DNA of 64,000 bases from Neorhodopirellula lusitana (GCF_900182915.1 NZ_FXUG01000001.1:372001-436000); one strand, 5' to 3'; shown: positions 38,301 through 50,046, counted from the stretch's first letter. The notes: generated by a model from the letters alone, not told the origin. Made by a program: numbers and translations.

Positions 38301-39564
38301 ATTGCACTCTCTGCCTAACTCAGTCGGCGTCCTGAGTGTTCCGCAAGTGATGGTGTTCAACCAAAACGGCACTTCGCGAGAGTTTCCCGTTGCCGAGAGT
38401 TGGGCGACAACATCTTGGCCTAACCAAGACAAGCAGTTTTTGGCCATCGGTACAGCCGGCGGGAACCGTGTCGAAAGTGACATCCTGAAAATCTTTGGAG
38501 TGTCCAGTTTGCAACAAGAGGTGGTGAAGCCTGTGTCGCAGTACCGCAGTTTTGAGGGAATCATTACGGCAATGGCGTTCGCGAACACTCAACCCAAGAT
38601 CGCGTTTGCCGTGAGGGAGCGATCCGTTCATCGCGTCTTTGTTGCTGATATTGAAACCATGTCGTTGAGTTTGGTTGAAGAGTTTGCACACCCGTTGCCT
38701 TGGGTTGAAGAAAAGAAGGGAGTGGTGACGCGGAATACCAAGGCGTCTCCTGGACCTACGACCCTTGCATTTGCTCCAGACGATTCTCTTTTGATAGCGC
38801 ATGGTCAATACAAAAAGAAGATGTACCGATTTACCGGGTGGAAGTTGGACGAGGACCTGCACCCGTTGCTGCTGAAGCCGCAGTTTGAGGTGGAAAACAA
38901 CAAGGAGCCGTTTTTTGATCGCGTTGGTGGGACCTCCGTTTGGTTTATTAATTCCGATCGGTACGGCCGACAAGATCGCGATCCTAGTTCTTCCAGGGTT
39001 AAGAAGATCGTGGTTCGACGGAAAGGTGGATTCTCCGTTATCAATCTTGCTACGGGATCTGTTGAACGCGAAATCAAGTACTTGAAAACTCAGCACGGGC
39101 AGCCGATCTACGACATCAGTTCGAATGGTCGCTGGATCGCAATGGGCGATGACAAGGGAATGGCATTCTTATGGGATGCGATCACCGGTGAGCGTTTTTC
39201 GATGACGATCGATGACGAGACCGAACAACGAATCAAGGCTGCCGAGCGAACACCTCGAGATCTTCCGGAGCGTCCTGCGCACACCGGGCCCATCGCCGGG
39301 ATTGCTTTGTCGGAACCCGACGCCGGGAAAGAGTATCCCGCGTTTGCAGCGACGTTTGGTGAAGAGAATCGAGTCAAGGTCTGGGAATTGTTCCCCATCA
39401 TTGAATTACAGTCGCAAACACTACGTCCACGTGAAACGACGGCCTCTCGACAGACGAGCCCGGTCAATCGGAGTCCAACAAATCGCAATCACGCAATCCG
39501 GACCGAGGTAACGCAGACGCAAGCAAGTCAAGTGGAAGCAAGGCCGGTCCGGGCAACTCGCTAG
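35395..39564 (+). CDS. Giant lipoprotein with WD40 repeats
   Basis: The ATG at 35395 opens a clear lipoprotein signal (MLFVRCSFCLLVLCFFPLGCGES, lipobox PLGC), giving ~1389 residues; an in-frame start at 35311 is less likely. After the Cys come ~100 charged residues (Ala/Lys/Glu-rich, probably helical), then WD40-type repeats from ~residue 115 (VISFSRYGESVAFSGT, LGHEGRITATAINQEGD, AHQEPIEDLRIL, GHEGPVIAIAPLQE) forming probably two propellers separated by a ~300-residue linker (~800-1000), with a second set near 1000-1350. WD40 proteins are protein-interaction platforms. The next gene encodes a multi-pass membrane protein; the two may form a unit. No catalytic residue was found. Confidence 0.82.
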   Translation: MLFVRCSFCLLVLCFFPLGCGESQQDAMMRIAKSRAARNRAAAADAEKAEKQKPAVSKIVKAESDDKKPVPVESNKAEVASKKDASNERQPVKEAIADTVDKVVEKASQLEKLLDGPVISFSRYGESVAFSGTSQSVAYFDVESQELVRQAFNPDITPTSLAVNTDLSDLVVGGAEGTFRVFSLTGNEGLDRFQANRQLQREVAKPRLGHEGRITATAINQEGDLIATADADGSLKLWSSSLEDPMILTNGGSSLAALVAYKNDEFVLGTNQDNQVLYWSIGKSQFEAKPFPNGTLASEPTCLRTGFEGKGFLVGEASGQVTMWLPENKQLKRTELHAHQEPIEDLRILEGGRILVTASQSGEILRWDLPITDESTGTPVGTPDAIPSKLIRLADNGAFAVMVNQTGQVQVVPLSQEPGPDTIAACTLETGDIQVQQLVVHPVIDRVAAIGRDSSTESDELLIWSLSARDLSSNVAKVNTTLKSRPIEIAYSSDGSLLAVGYHDGRCEVRDGSSGEMLEELPVMEGLSTVAFTVDGSRLLLGKQDGSVAVHGLSARGTIRVSDSRIVSLGFLENDRFLIAATSKGELVRCDRTVPKGPHVRLKGIDASVRVSAVSGDGDSVLAAFDDEQNSVAVWNTTDIVETTDPIEPESIVQVGAPVTSATFSSDSKYLIAGCLDGLIRIWSLSEKREVAHCKGHEGPVIAIAPLQEAGRFVSGGSDKLVRSWDFPTKALAPEDAIPSGRSFAQFRLLDLVPPRINRDSGSSDPLDAARQALIAGKQGAANALEVLDLITGDNETKAKAKESLRRILLMEEKHTATGEQLSNERRRLSVNRRDMVESESSLMRRTYSGGFSNLFFAAPTNFVFGLDPRFRPVELLFSDKFLYASRPSSKRPPERKRGRYRNVQEVHDIVDKKTDRQGNAIDKNGNRIMEKEDPDSIDGDNGALLSWDYRYSQLQAHAWSVDDLRVSELHSLPNSVGVLSVPQVMVFNQNGTSREFPVAESWATTSWPNQDKQFLAIGTAGGNRVESDILKIFGVSSLQQEVVKPVSQYRSFEGIITAMAFANTQPKIAFAVRERSVHRVFVADIETMSLSLVEEFAHPLPWVEEKKGVVTRNTKASPGPTTLAFAPDDSLLIAHGQYKKKMYRFTGWKLDEDLHPLLLKPQFEVENNKEPFFDRVGGTSVWFINSDRYGRQDRDPSSSRVKKIVVRRKGGFSVINLATGSVEREIKYLKTQHGQPIYDISSNGRWIAMGDDKGMAFLWDAITGERFSMTIDDETEQRIKAAERTPRDLPERPAHTGPIAGIALSEPDAGKEYPAFAATFGEENRVKVWELFPIIELQSQTLRPRETTASRQTSPVNRSPTNRNHAIRTEVTQTQASQVEARPVRATR

Positions 39565-39704
39565 GAGCGAGACCAATGAACAAAGGGTGAAGAGATTCAT
39601 GTGACCCGCAAATGTCCGTGATCGAATCGGACAGGGCTACCGAAGTCAGTTAGTCGAACGCTCAATCGTTTTCCGATTCATTCCCCAGGTGTCGTGATCT
39701 CGCC

Positions 39705-41501
39705 ATGAATGCCGATAATTTGGAATCCATTCTCTCTTTCGAAGAGTTTGCCGATGACAACCAACCTGAAGACCAGTCTCGGGCGGCCCAATCGCAGGTG
39801 TATTCGTCGGAAGCATTTCAGGCGTTCTGTCAACAGTTGGCTGATGACTATGCGAGCGATGGGCAAAGTCGTCTGCTTCGGTGGGCACCGCTGGCCCTGC
39901 TTGTTATTGGAGCTTTTTTAGCCTTCTCGCTGATCTACGTGGATCTGCGATGGTTTTTCTTTGGGCCTGCGTTTGCGATCGCGGGCGTTTTGATGCTGGT
40001 CATTTCCGGTGCGTGTCAGGGGGGACCATTGATTCGGCAGCGGTTGGTTGGGTGGTTTCAGGGTTGGCCAATCTGGGAGTTTGTCGTTGCTGGTGCGGGC
40101 ACCATTTCAATGATGGCTTTGTCCGTTGTGTATGGGTTTTGGCCTGCACTCTTTATGGGCGCGATCGTGGGATGTGTCGTGGCCTCAATTTTGGTCCTAT
40201 TGATCATGCCGAAAATACAGCAGAGGCGAACCGAATTGGCAGATCAGTTTGCGACGCTCGTGCTTGGAGTCGAACGGCAAGGGATTGGCCTGATCAGAAT
40301 CCAGGAAGGGATGCCAGCCTTAATGGGGAATCAATGGATTGCCTTGTTTGAACATCACTTCGGATATCAAGCCTATCGCAGTGTGGCGATGCAATTGAGG
40401 ACGGTACAACCGACGCTCTTGGAACAGCGTCCAAAGGTACGTGATTTCATTTGCGACGTGTTGAAGAGGAGTCGCATGGAGGGGCGGGGGATACTGGGGA
40501 CGCTGATTTGTGTTCGACAGGAATATTGGGATTCGAGATTGGCAACGGAATTGTTGTCGCAGATCGATCCTGTGGCTTCGGTTGATCGTGGTAGAAACGG
40601 AACGATGGCTTTCGAGGTCACGACTCGGCGTGATATCGGCACTGTCGTTACCAAAGGGGAGGTGATGTCGAACAGTAGCGGTCCGGTGGATGTTGCGCAG
40701 CCGTTGAATCGTACGAGCTTCGGCAATCAAGACTTGGCTGGTCATGGTTTGGGAGCGAATGCAGTTGATGAAACGACTCACGTGAATGCTCATTTGCACG
40801 CACCCAATATTAATATTGGATCTCTCCACGCGACGTCTGTTTCGTTTCAGGTTTCCAAGGAAGAACTGAATGCCAAGGGAGTCGCACCGCAATTTCCTCC
40901 AGTGGGAGCGAAGAGGAATCGTAAGGCGGAGTACGATCAAATGCTGCAGGATGCTTGGTCCAGTCGGACCCGGCGTAGTAAACGTTTTCCGAGGTTGCAG
41001 AAATGGCTTGGCGAGGAGGCGAGGATGACCTTGGGGATTGCGTTTCTATTCCTATTTGGTGCCTACCTTGTGGATGCAGGATTGTTTAGCAGCGGTAAGA
41101 GCCAGGAGTTTATTGAGGCTTACCAGCAGCACGGAGTACTTTCGTTCCAGGGACTTCAACGCACATCATCGGCGGTTGTACAAAGTTTGGCGTCGCTTCC
41201 CGCAACGCCGTCGCTGATCAAAATATCGGGATGGTCATTGGGATTGGTCGGCGTGCTATTTGGTCTAACCGGATTTCTACGAGACGGCTGGCCGATGACA
41301 CTTTTCGTTGGTCCCGCCGCAATATTGACAATGTTGATGCTAACGCTCGCAATCGAGGCTGAGTCATTGGGTGCGATGTGCTGGATGACGGGCGTCAGCG
41401 TGCTCATCTTTTTACTGGCTGGCGTTGCTCTCGATCGAAAGGTGCCGAACTGGTTGAGCAAACGGACCACTCAAGATCGTTCGGAAGCGAAGGCGTCTTG
41501 A
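39705..41501 (+). CDS. Multi-pass membrane protein next to the WD40 lipoprotein
   Basis: 598 residues from the ATG at 39705, 140 bp after the WD40 gene. Hydrophobic spans are at ~60-80 and ~85-110 (LALLVIGAFLAFSLIYVDL, FAIAGVLMLVISGA), ~125-165 (FVVAGAGTISMMALSVVYGF, ALFMGAIVGCVVASILVLLI) and, after a large soluble loop (170-430), ~440-460, ~500-520 and ~530-580. The loop is mostly polar and includes a His/Asn-rich patch (HVNAHLHAPNINIGSLH). I do not recognise the family. A bidirectional terminator follows at 41545-41585. Confidence 0.75.
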   Translation: MNADNLESILSFEEFADDNQPEDQSRAAQSQVYSSEAFQAFCQQLADDYASDGQSRLLRWAPLALLVIGAFLAFSLIYVDLRWFFFGPAFAIAGVLMLVISGACQGGPLIRQRLVGWFQGWPIWEFVVAGAGTISMMALSVVYGFWPALFMGAIVGCVVASILVLLIMPKIQQRRTELADQFATLVLGVERQGIGLIRIQEGMPALMGNQWIALFEHHFGYQAYRSVAMQLRTVQPTLLEQRPKVRDFICDVLKRSRMEGRGILGTLICVRQEYWDSRLATELLSQIDPVASVDRGRNGTMAFEVTTRRDIGTVVTKGEVMSNSSGPVDVAQPLNRTSFGNQDLAGHGLGANAVDETTHVNAHLHAPNINIGSLHATSVSFQVSKEELNAKGVAPQFPPVGAKRNRKAEYDQMLQDAWSSRTRRSKRFPRLQKWLGEEARMTLGIAFLFLFGAYLVDAGLFSSGKSQEFIEAYQQHGVLSFQGLQRTSSAVVQSLASLPATPSLIKISGWSLGLVGVLFGLTGFLRDGWPMTLFVGPAAILTMLMLTLAIEAESLGAMCWMTGVSVLIFLLAGVALDRKVPNWLSKRTTQDRSEAKAS

Positions 41502-41544
41502 TCGACCTTTTCGTCGTGAAAAGCAAAACGTGATTCACTTCATC

Positions 41545-41585
41545 AAAAAACGTCGCCTCGCGAAGAAAGCGTGGCGACGTTTTTT
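41545..41585. terminator. Bidirectional rho-independent terminator
   Basis: AAAAAACGTCGCC and GGCGACGTTTTTT are perfect 13-bp inverted arms around a 15-nt loop, with A run on the left and T run on the right. It sits between the convergent genes ending at 41501 (rightward) and 41651 (leftward), so it can stop both transcripts. Confidence 0.85.
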
Positions 41586-41650
41586 GGAGCTATGCAACCG
41601 CAAGCAACCTTGCGGTTGCGAAGTGTGTGGAAACCTAAGCTAACGTAGGC

Positions 41651-42040
41651 TTAGCGATGCCGACGGTGGCTGCCATGGTGTAGGTCGTAGTGACCGGGTT
41701 GATAGTGGTAGTGACCACGGTGAGGCACGATTGCTGGTGGGTGATAGTCGTAGTGGGGCCGACTGTAGCTACGGTAGCCAGCGCTGTAACGCTGTGGATA
41801 GACAACAGGGCCATAGGCTCGGTGCCCATTATTGTATGAGCTGTAGCTGTTGTAGCCGCTCCCGTAGCCGACTCCATATCCGCCGTAACCGCTGCTGTAG
41901 CGTGAGATTCCGTAGCCGCCAAAGGCACTATTGCCGATGCTAAATGAGAACCCGCCGGCATCAGCCTTGGGGGTATCAGCGGACAAGATAAGAGCCAATG
42001 CGATTGCAGGAATCACAGCCAGTTTTACTAATCGAGACAT
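41651..42040 (-). CDS. Small secreted Gly/Tyr/Ser/His-rich protein
   Basis: 129 residues with a signal peptide (MSRLVKLAVIPAIALALIL, cleavage near ADAGG) and a mature part dominated by Gly, Tyr and Ser (GGYGISRYSSGYGGYGVGY) and then by Tyr-His-Pro and His (PHRGHYHYQPGHYDLHHG). AAGGAG lies ~7 nt before the ATG at 42040. Such compositions occur in secreted adhesive or metal-binding proteins; the His cluster might bind metals, but this is inference. It has its own strong terminator. Confidence 0.8.
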   Translation of the reverse strand: MSRLVKLAVIPAIALALILSADTPKADAGGFSFSIGNSAFGGYGISRYSSGYGGYGVGYGSGYNSYSSYNNGHRAYGPVVYPQRYSAGYRSYSRPHYDYHPPAIVPHRGHYHYQPGHYDLHHGSHRRHR

Positions 42041-42482
42041 TTGGTTTCTCCTTCAGACAGACTCGTCTCGACGCGTGAAGCCGACCTGGCTTCGATTCGA
42101 GTCGCGTGAAACTCGTTCCGAAGGGATACCTAACGCAAGTGCGGGGCCAAACTGTGCCAGATTGGCGATTTTGGTCCTGCGCAGCGTGAAATGCCTACGT
42201 TTCACATCGTTTTAGACGTTGGTTGATCGTCGGTTAATACGATGTGTGATCGTTTTGACGGCGCTCGATGTTTCGAATTGAGACGAAGCAGAGCGGTCTG
42301 AAAGCGACCGATTTCGAATAGCTCACCGTTTATGTGGGTTTTTGTCGAAGCTTGCCTAATTCAGAATTGATTTGACGGAAATGGAGATCGGTGTGGGGAC
42401 TGAGAGGCGTCCGATATGAAAGGGCGACTTACCACAAAAATGTCACGCTTCCGTATCCACTGATTCCTTCCGATTGCGAGAG
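42041..42482. other. Intergenic region upstream of the small secreted gene
   Basis: 442 bp. No coding sequence recognised. A short hairpin GTGAAA/TTTCAC lies near 42187-42206. The promoter of the leftward secreted protein must be in the left part, and the 3-prime end of the cyclase gene borders the right. Confidence 0.4.
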
Positions 42483-44597
42483 CTACTTCGTCGTGAATGC
42501 CATGACCGGGTCAACCGACTCGATGTGGTTGGTAATGGCGTCAACGACTCGCCCGAGCAACACGACACTGGGGCTGTCGTCGGGATGTTCGTGAACCAAC
42601 GAAGCGAGCACACGAGCGGCCCCGGTCAAGTCGGATTCGTGATAGAGCTGCAGTGCTGATTCGTAGCGATCGGCGAGCGACCTCCAGTTGGGATCATCGC
42701 CAGTTTGTAGCTCGTAGAGGTCGACGTTTTCGGACATGCCGACAGGCCTCACGGTGGCCAGGCGTCGGGTTTGTAGCTTTTCGGTACAAGTGGATGGAGT
42801 GCCGTTTTCGGTTTCCGAATTCTCGGTATTTGAGTGAGCGTGAAGTGCTTCTTGGGTGGCCAAGGTGACAATCGCAGTAACACCGAACTTCTTCGTAATG
42901 TTCTGAACCCGACTGGCGAGGTTGACGGTGTTCCCGAGAGGGCCGTATTGAAACTTCACTTTCGAGCCGGTGTTGCCGACTCGAGCGGTTCCGGTGTGGA
43001 TACCGATTCCAATTCCAAATTTTTCGGGTGTGATGGAGCTCCAACGTTTTCGCAGTGGTTCAATTTGCTGCAGCATCTGGCAGGCTGCGTCGCAGGCTCG
43101 TCTCGCGTGATCGGGTTGTTCGGCGGGGGCGCCCCACATCGCAACCAATTCATCGCCAATGTAGTTGACTAGTACGCCGTCAGTCCGGACGACGCACAGG
43201 CTTAGTTGGGTGAATACATCGTTGATCCACTGAATCGTTTTTTCGGGACCAACGCGTTCGCTGATCGAGCTAAAGCCACGGATGTCACAGAACAACACAG
43301 AGACTTCCGCGTCACGACCGGTCAACAGGTCTTCGTTTTGAACGAGACGCTGAGTCACGGCGGGCGAGAAGAACTGCGTCATCGAGTTCTGGATTGCTTC
43401 GTGTCGTTGCCGAACGATGCCGGCAGATACCGCACCTGCCATCACTTCCAGGAGCGTGGCTTCCAAGTCGCCAATCGGCGTGTCAGCGTGGTGTGAACCG
43501 AACGTGCGGTCGCCGTACAGGGCACCGATGATCTCGCCTTGATCGTCAAAGATGGGAGCGGCGACGGCGCGGTCCAGCATCATGATGGAGGAACCGATCG
43601 TGTGCTGATAGCTTTCCGGTTCGTAGATCAGTGTCTTCCGCTCCTTCAGAATTTGTTTTAGCAACAACCTGCTACCGGACGGTAGAGGCGTGTCGCCGAC
43701 GGGGGCGTCGTCTCCGGTTTGCGGCGTTTGGGGACCTTCCGTTTCTTGGCCGAAATTAGCTTTCGGCTTGCTTAGGGGGTCTTGTTCAATGTAGTGCGAT
43801 CGCACTCGCCACTGGTTTTGTATGCCATCACGAAGGAGTACATACGCGCGGTCAAGCTCGACCATTTTTGCAACGCTTTCGACGGCTGTTCCAAAGAACT
43901 CATCGCTGCCAGCCGACTTCTTAACGACGGCGAGTGCCTGGCGTACCAAGTCAACGGCAGCCTGCCCGCGGTGCGGGCTAGAGTCTTCGCCGAACGTGCG
44001 GATGAAGCTTGCACCTGGATTCACCGGCATGGTGAAATCGCCCAGGTCTGCGTCGGCGGCGAGTGATTCTTTCGCGATGGTTCGGAAAGGGGATACCATC
44101 GGCGACGAAGTGCCGTCGGACGTGCTGGAGCCGGATCCGTCGCTAACAACGGCAACATGAATGGTGAGGTTTTCCGGCAACAAAACCGTGAATTCATTCG
44201 CCACTTTGACACGTTCTTCGGGCATCACAGGGTGAGGCATCCCTGCGATTTGGAACGTGGATCGCGAGTGTAAGTTGACGCACACCAAGCCGCCCTGTTC
44301 ATCGGCCTGGATATTCAACGCATGTCGGGGCAATCCGAGCACGGTGATCTCGGCGATCGCGATGCGAAATTGGTTCCCATGATCCTGGATTTGGCAAAGA
44401 TCCGAATCGAGTTCTTGCCTTGATTGGCGTCCAATTTCCAGCGGCAGCCCGCACTCGCCGATTCGGTTTTCTTGGGGGCCTCGCCACAAAGTCACGCTGA
44501 CTTTGATCGCGTCAGGTCGTGCGTTCGCAGTGGAAAATGGGGCGGTCATGGCGGGCTGCGTGAGAGATTGGATCAGATGGACCTGAACTTCCCGCAT
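42483..44597 (-). CDS. Class III adenylate/guanylate cyclase with FHA-like and GAF domains
   Basis: Up to 704 residues (ATG at 44597; an in-frame ATG at 44549 gives 688). Order: an FHA-like N-terminal domain (ICVNLHSRSTFQI region), a Ser/Pro linker, a GAF-like domain at ~205-400 (SDEFFGTAVESVAKMVELDRAYVLLRDG), and a class III cyclase domain at ~425-620. The two metal-binding Asp are present (FCDIRGFS and IGDELVAMWGAP). The base-selecting positions read KFQYGPLGNTVNLASR, so the usual adenine-specifying Asp is Gly. It likely makes cAMP (or cGMP) in response to a ligand sensed by GAF and phospho-partners read by FHA. It diverges from ligA. Confidence 0.88.
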   Translation of the reverse strand: MREVQVHLIQSLTQPAMTAPFSTANARPDAIKVSVTLWRGPQENRIGECGLPLEIGRQSRQELDSDLCQIQDHGNQFRIAIAEITVLGLPRHALNIQADEQGGLVCVNLHSRSTFQIAGMPHPVMPEERVKVANEFTVLLPENLTIHVAVVSDGSGSSTSDGTSSPMVSPFRTIAKESLAADADLGDFTMPVNPGASFIRTFGEDSSPHRGQAAVDLVRQALAVVKKSAGSDEFFGTAVESVAKMVELDRAYVLLRDGIQNQWRVRSHYIEQDPLSKPKANFGQETEGPQTPQTGDDAPVGDTPLPSGSRLLLKQILKERKTLIYEPESYQHTIGSSIMMLDRAVAAPIFDDQGEIIGALYGDRTFGSHHADTPIGDLEATLLEVMAGAVSAGIVRQRHEAIQNSMTQFFSPAVTQRLVQNEDLLTGRDAEVSVLFCDIRGFSSISERVGPEKTIQWINDVFTQLSLCVVRTDGVLVNYIGDELVAMWGAPAEQPDHARRACDAACQMLQQIEPLRKRWSSITPEKFGIGIGIHTGTARVGNTGSKVKFQYGPLGNTVNLASRVQNITKKFGVTAIVTLATQEALHAHSNTENSETENGTPSTCTEKLQTRRLATVRPVGMSENVDLYELQTGDDPNWRSLADRYESALQLYHESDLTGAARVLASLVHEHPDDSPSVVLLGRVVDAITNHIESVDPVMAFTTK

Positions 44598-44753
44598 TGT
44601 AGCCGAAGTCGAGCGGGCTTCGAGAACGTGAATGAGGTTTCGGGGTCATGATGACCGAGCGGATTTTGATAAGATACCGACGCCGCCACCAACCTCGGCT
44701 CTGCGAGAAATCCTCGGTCCTCCATTCAAAATTTGTCCGACGTCGAACTCTGA

Positions 44754-46868
<2,115 letters not shown>

Positions 46869-46891
46869 TCGCAATGGACTAGCGAAGCCGA

Positions 46892-46909
46892 CGGGTGAAA
46901 GTTCACCCG
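46892..46909. terminator. Hairpin between convergent ligA and glnD
   Basis: CGGGTGA and TCACCCG form a perfect 7-bp stem with an AAGT tetraloop in the 70-bp gap between two convergent genes. No T run follows, so it is a possible rather than certain terminator. Confidence 0.4.
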
Positions 46910-46938
46910 GAAGATCGGGATTCTTTGAGGTCTGTCGT

Positions 46939-49578
46939 TTAGATGACTGACAAGATGGCTTGGCGGATTTCGTTTTGGAAATCGCTCGACAAGATTGGTT
47001 GGTCTTTCGCATCGGTGATGTAAAAGACGTCGGCAATTTGGTCGAGGTGGGTATCGATCTTTGCAAAATGAACCGACACGCCCTGTTGGAAAAGCACTGC
47101 GGCAATTTCGGAAAGCAAGCCGGCGCGATCGTAGGTGAATAGCGACAGGATGGTTTGGTGGTCGAAGGTGTCGTTATCAAAAATGATTTTGGTCGGCAAT
47201 AGATTGACGCTGGTTGGCTCGCTGTTGCCTTTCGTTTTCCAGACTTTTCTTGGCACTGGGACGGGGGAGTCGGGTTCGTCGAGCGCTTTCCGCACGACAT
47301 CGCTAATTTGAGCAATGCGTTGGGGCGGTGTGTTGCCAGCAAAGTCTGGATCGCTAACCCAGAAGGAGTCCCAAAGCAGATCTTCGCCGATCGTTTCGAC
47401 GTTCGCCCGGAAGATGCCGAGTCCGCAGGCGTAGAAGGCTGCGGTGATTCTCGCAAACATTCCGATTCGTTTTTCGCCCTGGCGGAGGACAACGTTAAAG
47501 CGAATCGCATCGCTTTCGGGTTCGACAACGCCGTCGCAAAAGCAACCTCGCTTTTCGCTCAACCACTGGCCGACTAGACACAATTCGTCAGCGAGTTCTT
47601 CTCTGCTGTGACTGCGTAGTAATGAGAGCGGGAGTTCGCTGACCAGTTGAGTGACCGACTCGTTTCCGCCTTGCGACTGAATTAGCGAAATGATTTCGTT
47701 GCGGTGTTCGTCCAAGGCCGGGTCGTTTTCGCCGGGCAGGTTCCCCGTTTCAAAATAGCGGCGCGTACGAAGATAGAGGTCTTCAATGAGCCCCATCTTC
47801 CAGTCCGTGATCACGTCCGGGCCTACTGCTTTGAGGTCCGCGACGGTGTGAACCAGTAGTAATTCCAGGCGTCCTACCGAACCGACTTCAGCGGCGAATC
47901 GATGGACGACATCGCTGTCGTTTAAGTCGTGGCGGAACGCAACCTCATTGATTAACAAGTGCTTGTGGATGAGCCACTGAAGCGTTTCTTTGTGCGATTC
48001 GTCAAGGTTGAATGCGTCGGCGACGTCACCGGCAATGCGGCGGCCTACTTCCGAGTGGTCCTCGTCATAGCCTTTTCCAAGATCGTGGATCAGCAAGGCT
48101 AGGTGAAGTAGCGTTTTGTCCTTCATTCGACGATATCGACGTCCCATCGCTGATTCGTCGTCTTCGAAATCGGTGGCGGCCTCGACCGCGCCGATGCAGT
48201 GCGCGTCGACCGTGAACTTGTGGTACGCATTGAACTGCAGGAGTCCGCGACAGCGCCGCATTGCTGGGATCAGTTGTTCGATGATGCGAAGTTCATGCAG
48301 TCGCCGTAGCAGCGGAGCCAATCGTCCAGGGCGGCTGAGGAGTGCCAGGAAGGCATCAACGCTGCGAGAATCAGGGTGCCCGTTATCACGGTCCTGCATG
48401 GCTTCGCGGATCGCTTGCCAGGTGGGGTGTGAGATACGGCGTCGATGTTCGTTGGCAAATTGCATTAGCCGCAGAACATCCGGCAGGTTTTTGGCGAACG
48501 ATTCGAGTTTATTTGCTGCGACCCAGATGTGGGTGGGCCCCATGCGAATAGCTTTGTCTACTCGATGTGATAGCACATGCTCGATCGCATTGGCTGTTTT
48601 GGACCGAGCGCGGTGCTCATCGTCAAAGAACGCGGACACATACCGGACACCTCGTGTGTGTTCGAAATAGTCCTGCATGAATTCTTCGACAGGTAGGACT
48701 CCCAGGCTGCCTTGATAGCCCCAGTCTCGCGCGATCTCCATTTGCGTTGGGCGATCGAGAATGTCTTGTGCTTGTTTGGAACGGAAGTGCAATTCATGAC
48801 GCAGTCGCAACATGAATCCATACGCACGGCGGAGGGTTTCAAGGTCCTCGCTGGACAACGCGCCTAGTTTGTAAAGTTGCGAAAGCTCCGTTTGGCCGTG
48901 TGTTGCGAACCCGAGCCAACGAACCAATTGAATGTCGCGAAGGCCACCACGTGAACGTTTCACGTTCGGCCGCAATAGATAGATGGTCTCGCCCCATTTA
49001 CGTCGTTCTTCGCGTCGTACTTGAATGGCTTCACGGTTCAGGTACTTCCAACGGCGTTTGGCACCTTTTCGAAACGAGTCACGAAAATGACGGAAGGTGG
49101 CTTCGTTGCCAGCTAAGAATCGGGACTCCGTTAGCGAGGTGTAGATCTTAGGATCGGTCCAGGCCAACGAGCAAGCTTCGGACGGGGTGCGAACTGAAAA
49201 GCCAACATCCATACTGGCGTCGGTAAGATCGCGAACTAAGCTGCCGGCGACTGGGGCGGCGGCTGACGCCATGGTTCGAGGGGTCAGCAGCATGAGGTCT
49301 GCGTCGCTGTACGGCGACAGATCACAACGACCGTAGCCGCTATGGGCAACCAGCGTGAGACGATCTAGATGTTGACGCTTGGCACCATTTTTGAATGCGT
49401 TTTCAAGCGACTGCTGGAAAACGTCGTTAACGACCTGATCGTACAGTTCCGTTAACGCGTTTGCTGTTTGAACGCTGGGCAGCCCCGCACGAAATCGGTC
49501 TTCGATTCTCGACCGGCCTTCGGCGAGTTGGTCGCGATGGCGGAAGGCAGTCGAGGTGAGCGAGTTGGGGATTGCCAC
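46939..49578 (-). CDS. glnD: Bifunctional uridylyltransferase/uridylyl-removing enzyme GlnD
   Basis: 879 residues, the usual GlnD size. Nucleotidyltransferase domain: AHSGYGRCDLSPYSDADL with metal-binding Asp92 and Asp94 (family GGxGRxELxPxSDxDL). HD domain: VDAHCIGAVEA and LIHDLGKGYDEDHSEVG. Two ACT domains at ~700-879 (IGMFARITAAFYACGL and YDRAGLLSEIAAVLFQQG). GlnD senses glutamine and adds or removes UMP from PII, linking nitrogen state to glutamine synthetase. Its substrate GlnB is encoded immediately upstream (38 nt), supporting the call. Confidence 0.96.
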   Translation of the reverse strand: MAIPNSLTSTAFRHRDQLAEGRSRIEDRFRAGLPSVQTANALTELYDQVVNDVFQQSLENAFKNGAKRQHLDRLTLVAHSGYGRCDLSPYSDADLMLLTPRTMASAAAPVAGSLVRDLTDASMDVGFSVRTPSEACSLAWTDPKIYTSLTESRFLAGNEATFRHFRDSFRKGAKRRWKYLNREAIQVRREERRKWGETIYLLRPNVKRSRGGLRDIQLVRWLGFATHGQTELSQLYKLGALSSEDLETLRRAYGFMLRLRHELHFRSKQAQDILDRPTQMEIARDWGYQGSLGVLPVEEFMQDYFEHTRGVRYVSAFFDDEHRARSKTANAIEHVLSHRVDKAIRMGPTHIWVAANKLESFAKNLPDVLRLMQFANEHRRRISHPTWQAIREAMQDRDNGHPDSRSVDAFLALLSRPGRLAPLLRRLHELRIIEQLIPAMRRCRGLLQFNAYHKFTVDAHCIGAVEAATDFEDDESAMGRRYRRMKDKTLLHLALLIHDLGKGYDEDHSEVGRRIAGDVADAFNLDESHKETLQWLIHKHLLINEVAFRHDLNDSDVVHRFAAEVGSVGRLELLLVHTVADLKAVGPDVITDWKMGLIEDLYLRTRRYFETGNLPGENDPALDEHRNEIISLIQSQGGNESVTQLVSELPLSLLRSHSREELADELCLVGQWLSEKRGCFCDGVVEPESDAIRFNVVLRQGEKRIGMFARITAAFYACGLGIFRANVETIGEDLLWDSFWVSDPDFAGNTPPQRIAQISDVVRKALDEPDSPVPVPRKVWKTKGNSEPTSVNLLPTKIIFDNDTFDHQTILSLFTYDRAGLLSEIAAVLFQQGVSVHFAKIDTHLDQIADVFYITDAKDQPILSSDFQNEIRQAILSVI

Positions 49579-49616
49579 AGCGAACTATTAGCTGAAGGAG
49601 ATCGGAAGAGGCGTGA

Positions 49617-50006
<390 letters not shown>

Positions 50007-50046
50007 TTACCGGCACCACGGTTATTCTACAGCTGACAGAGACATT

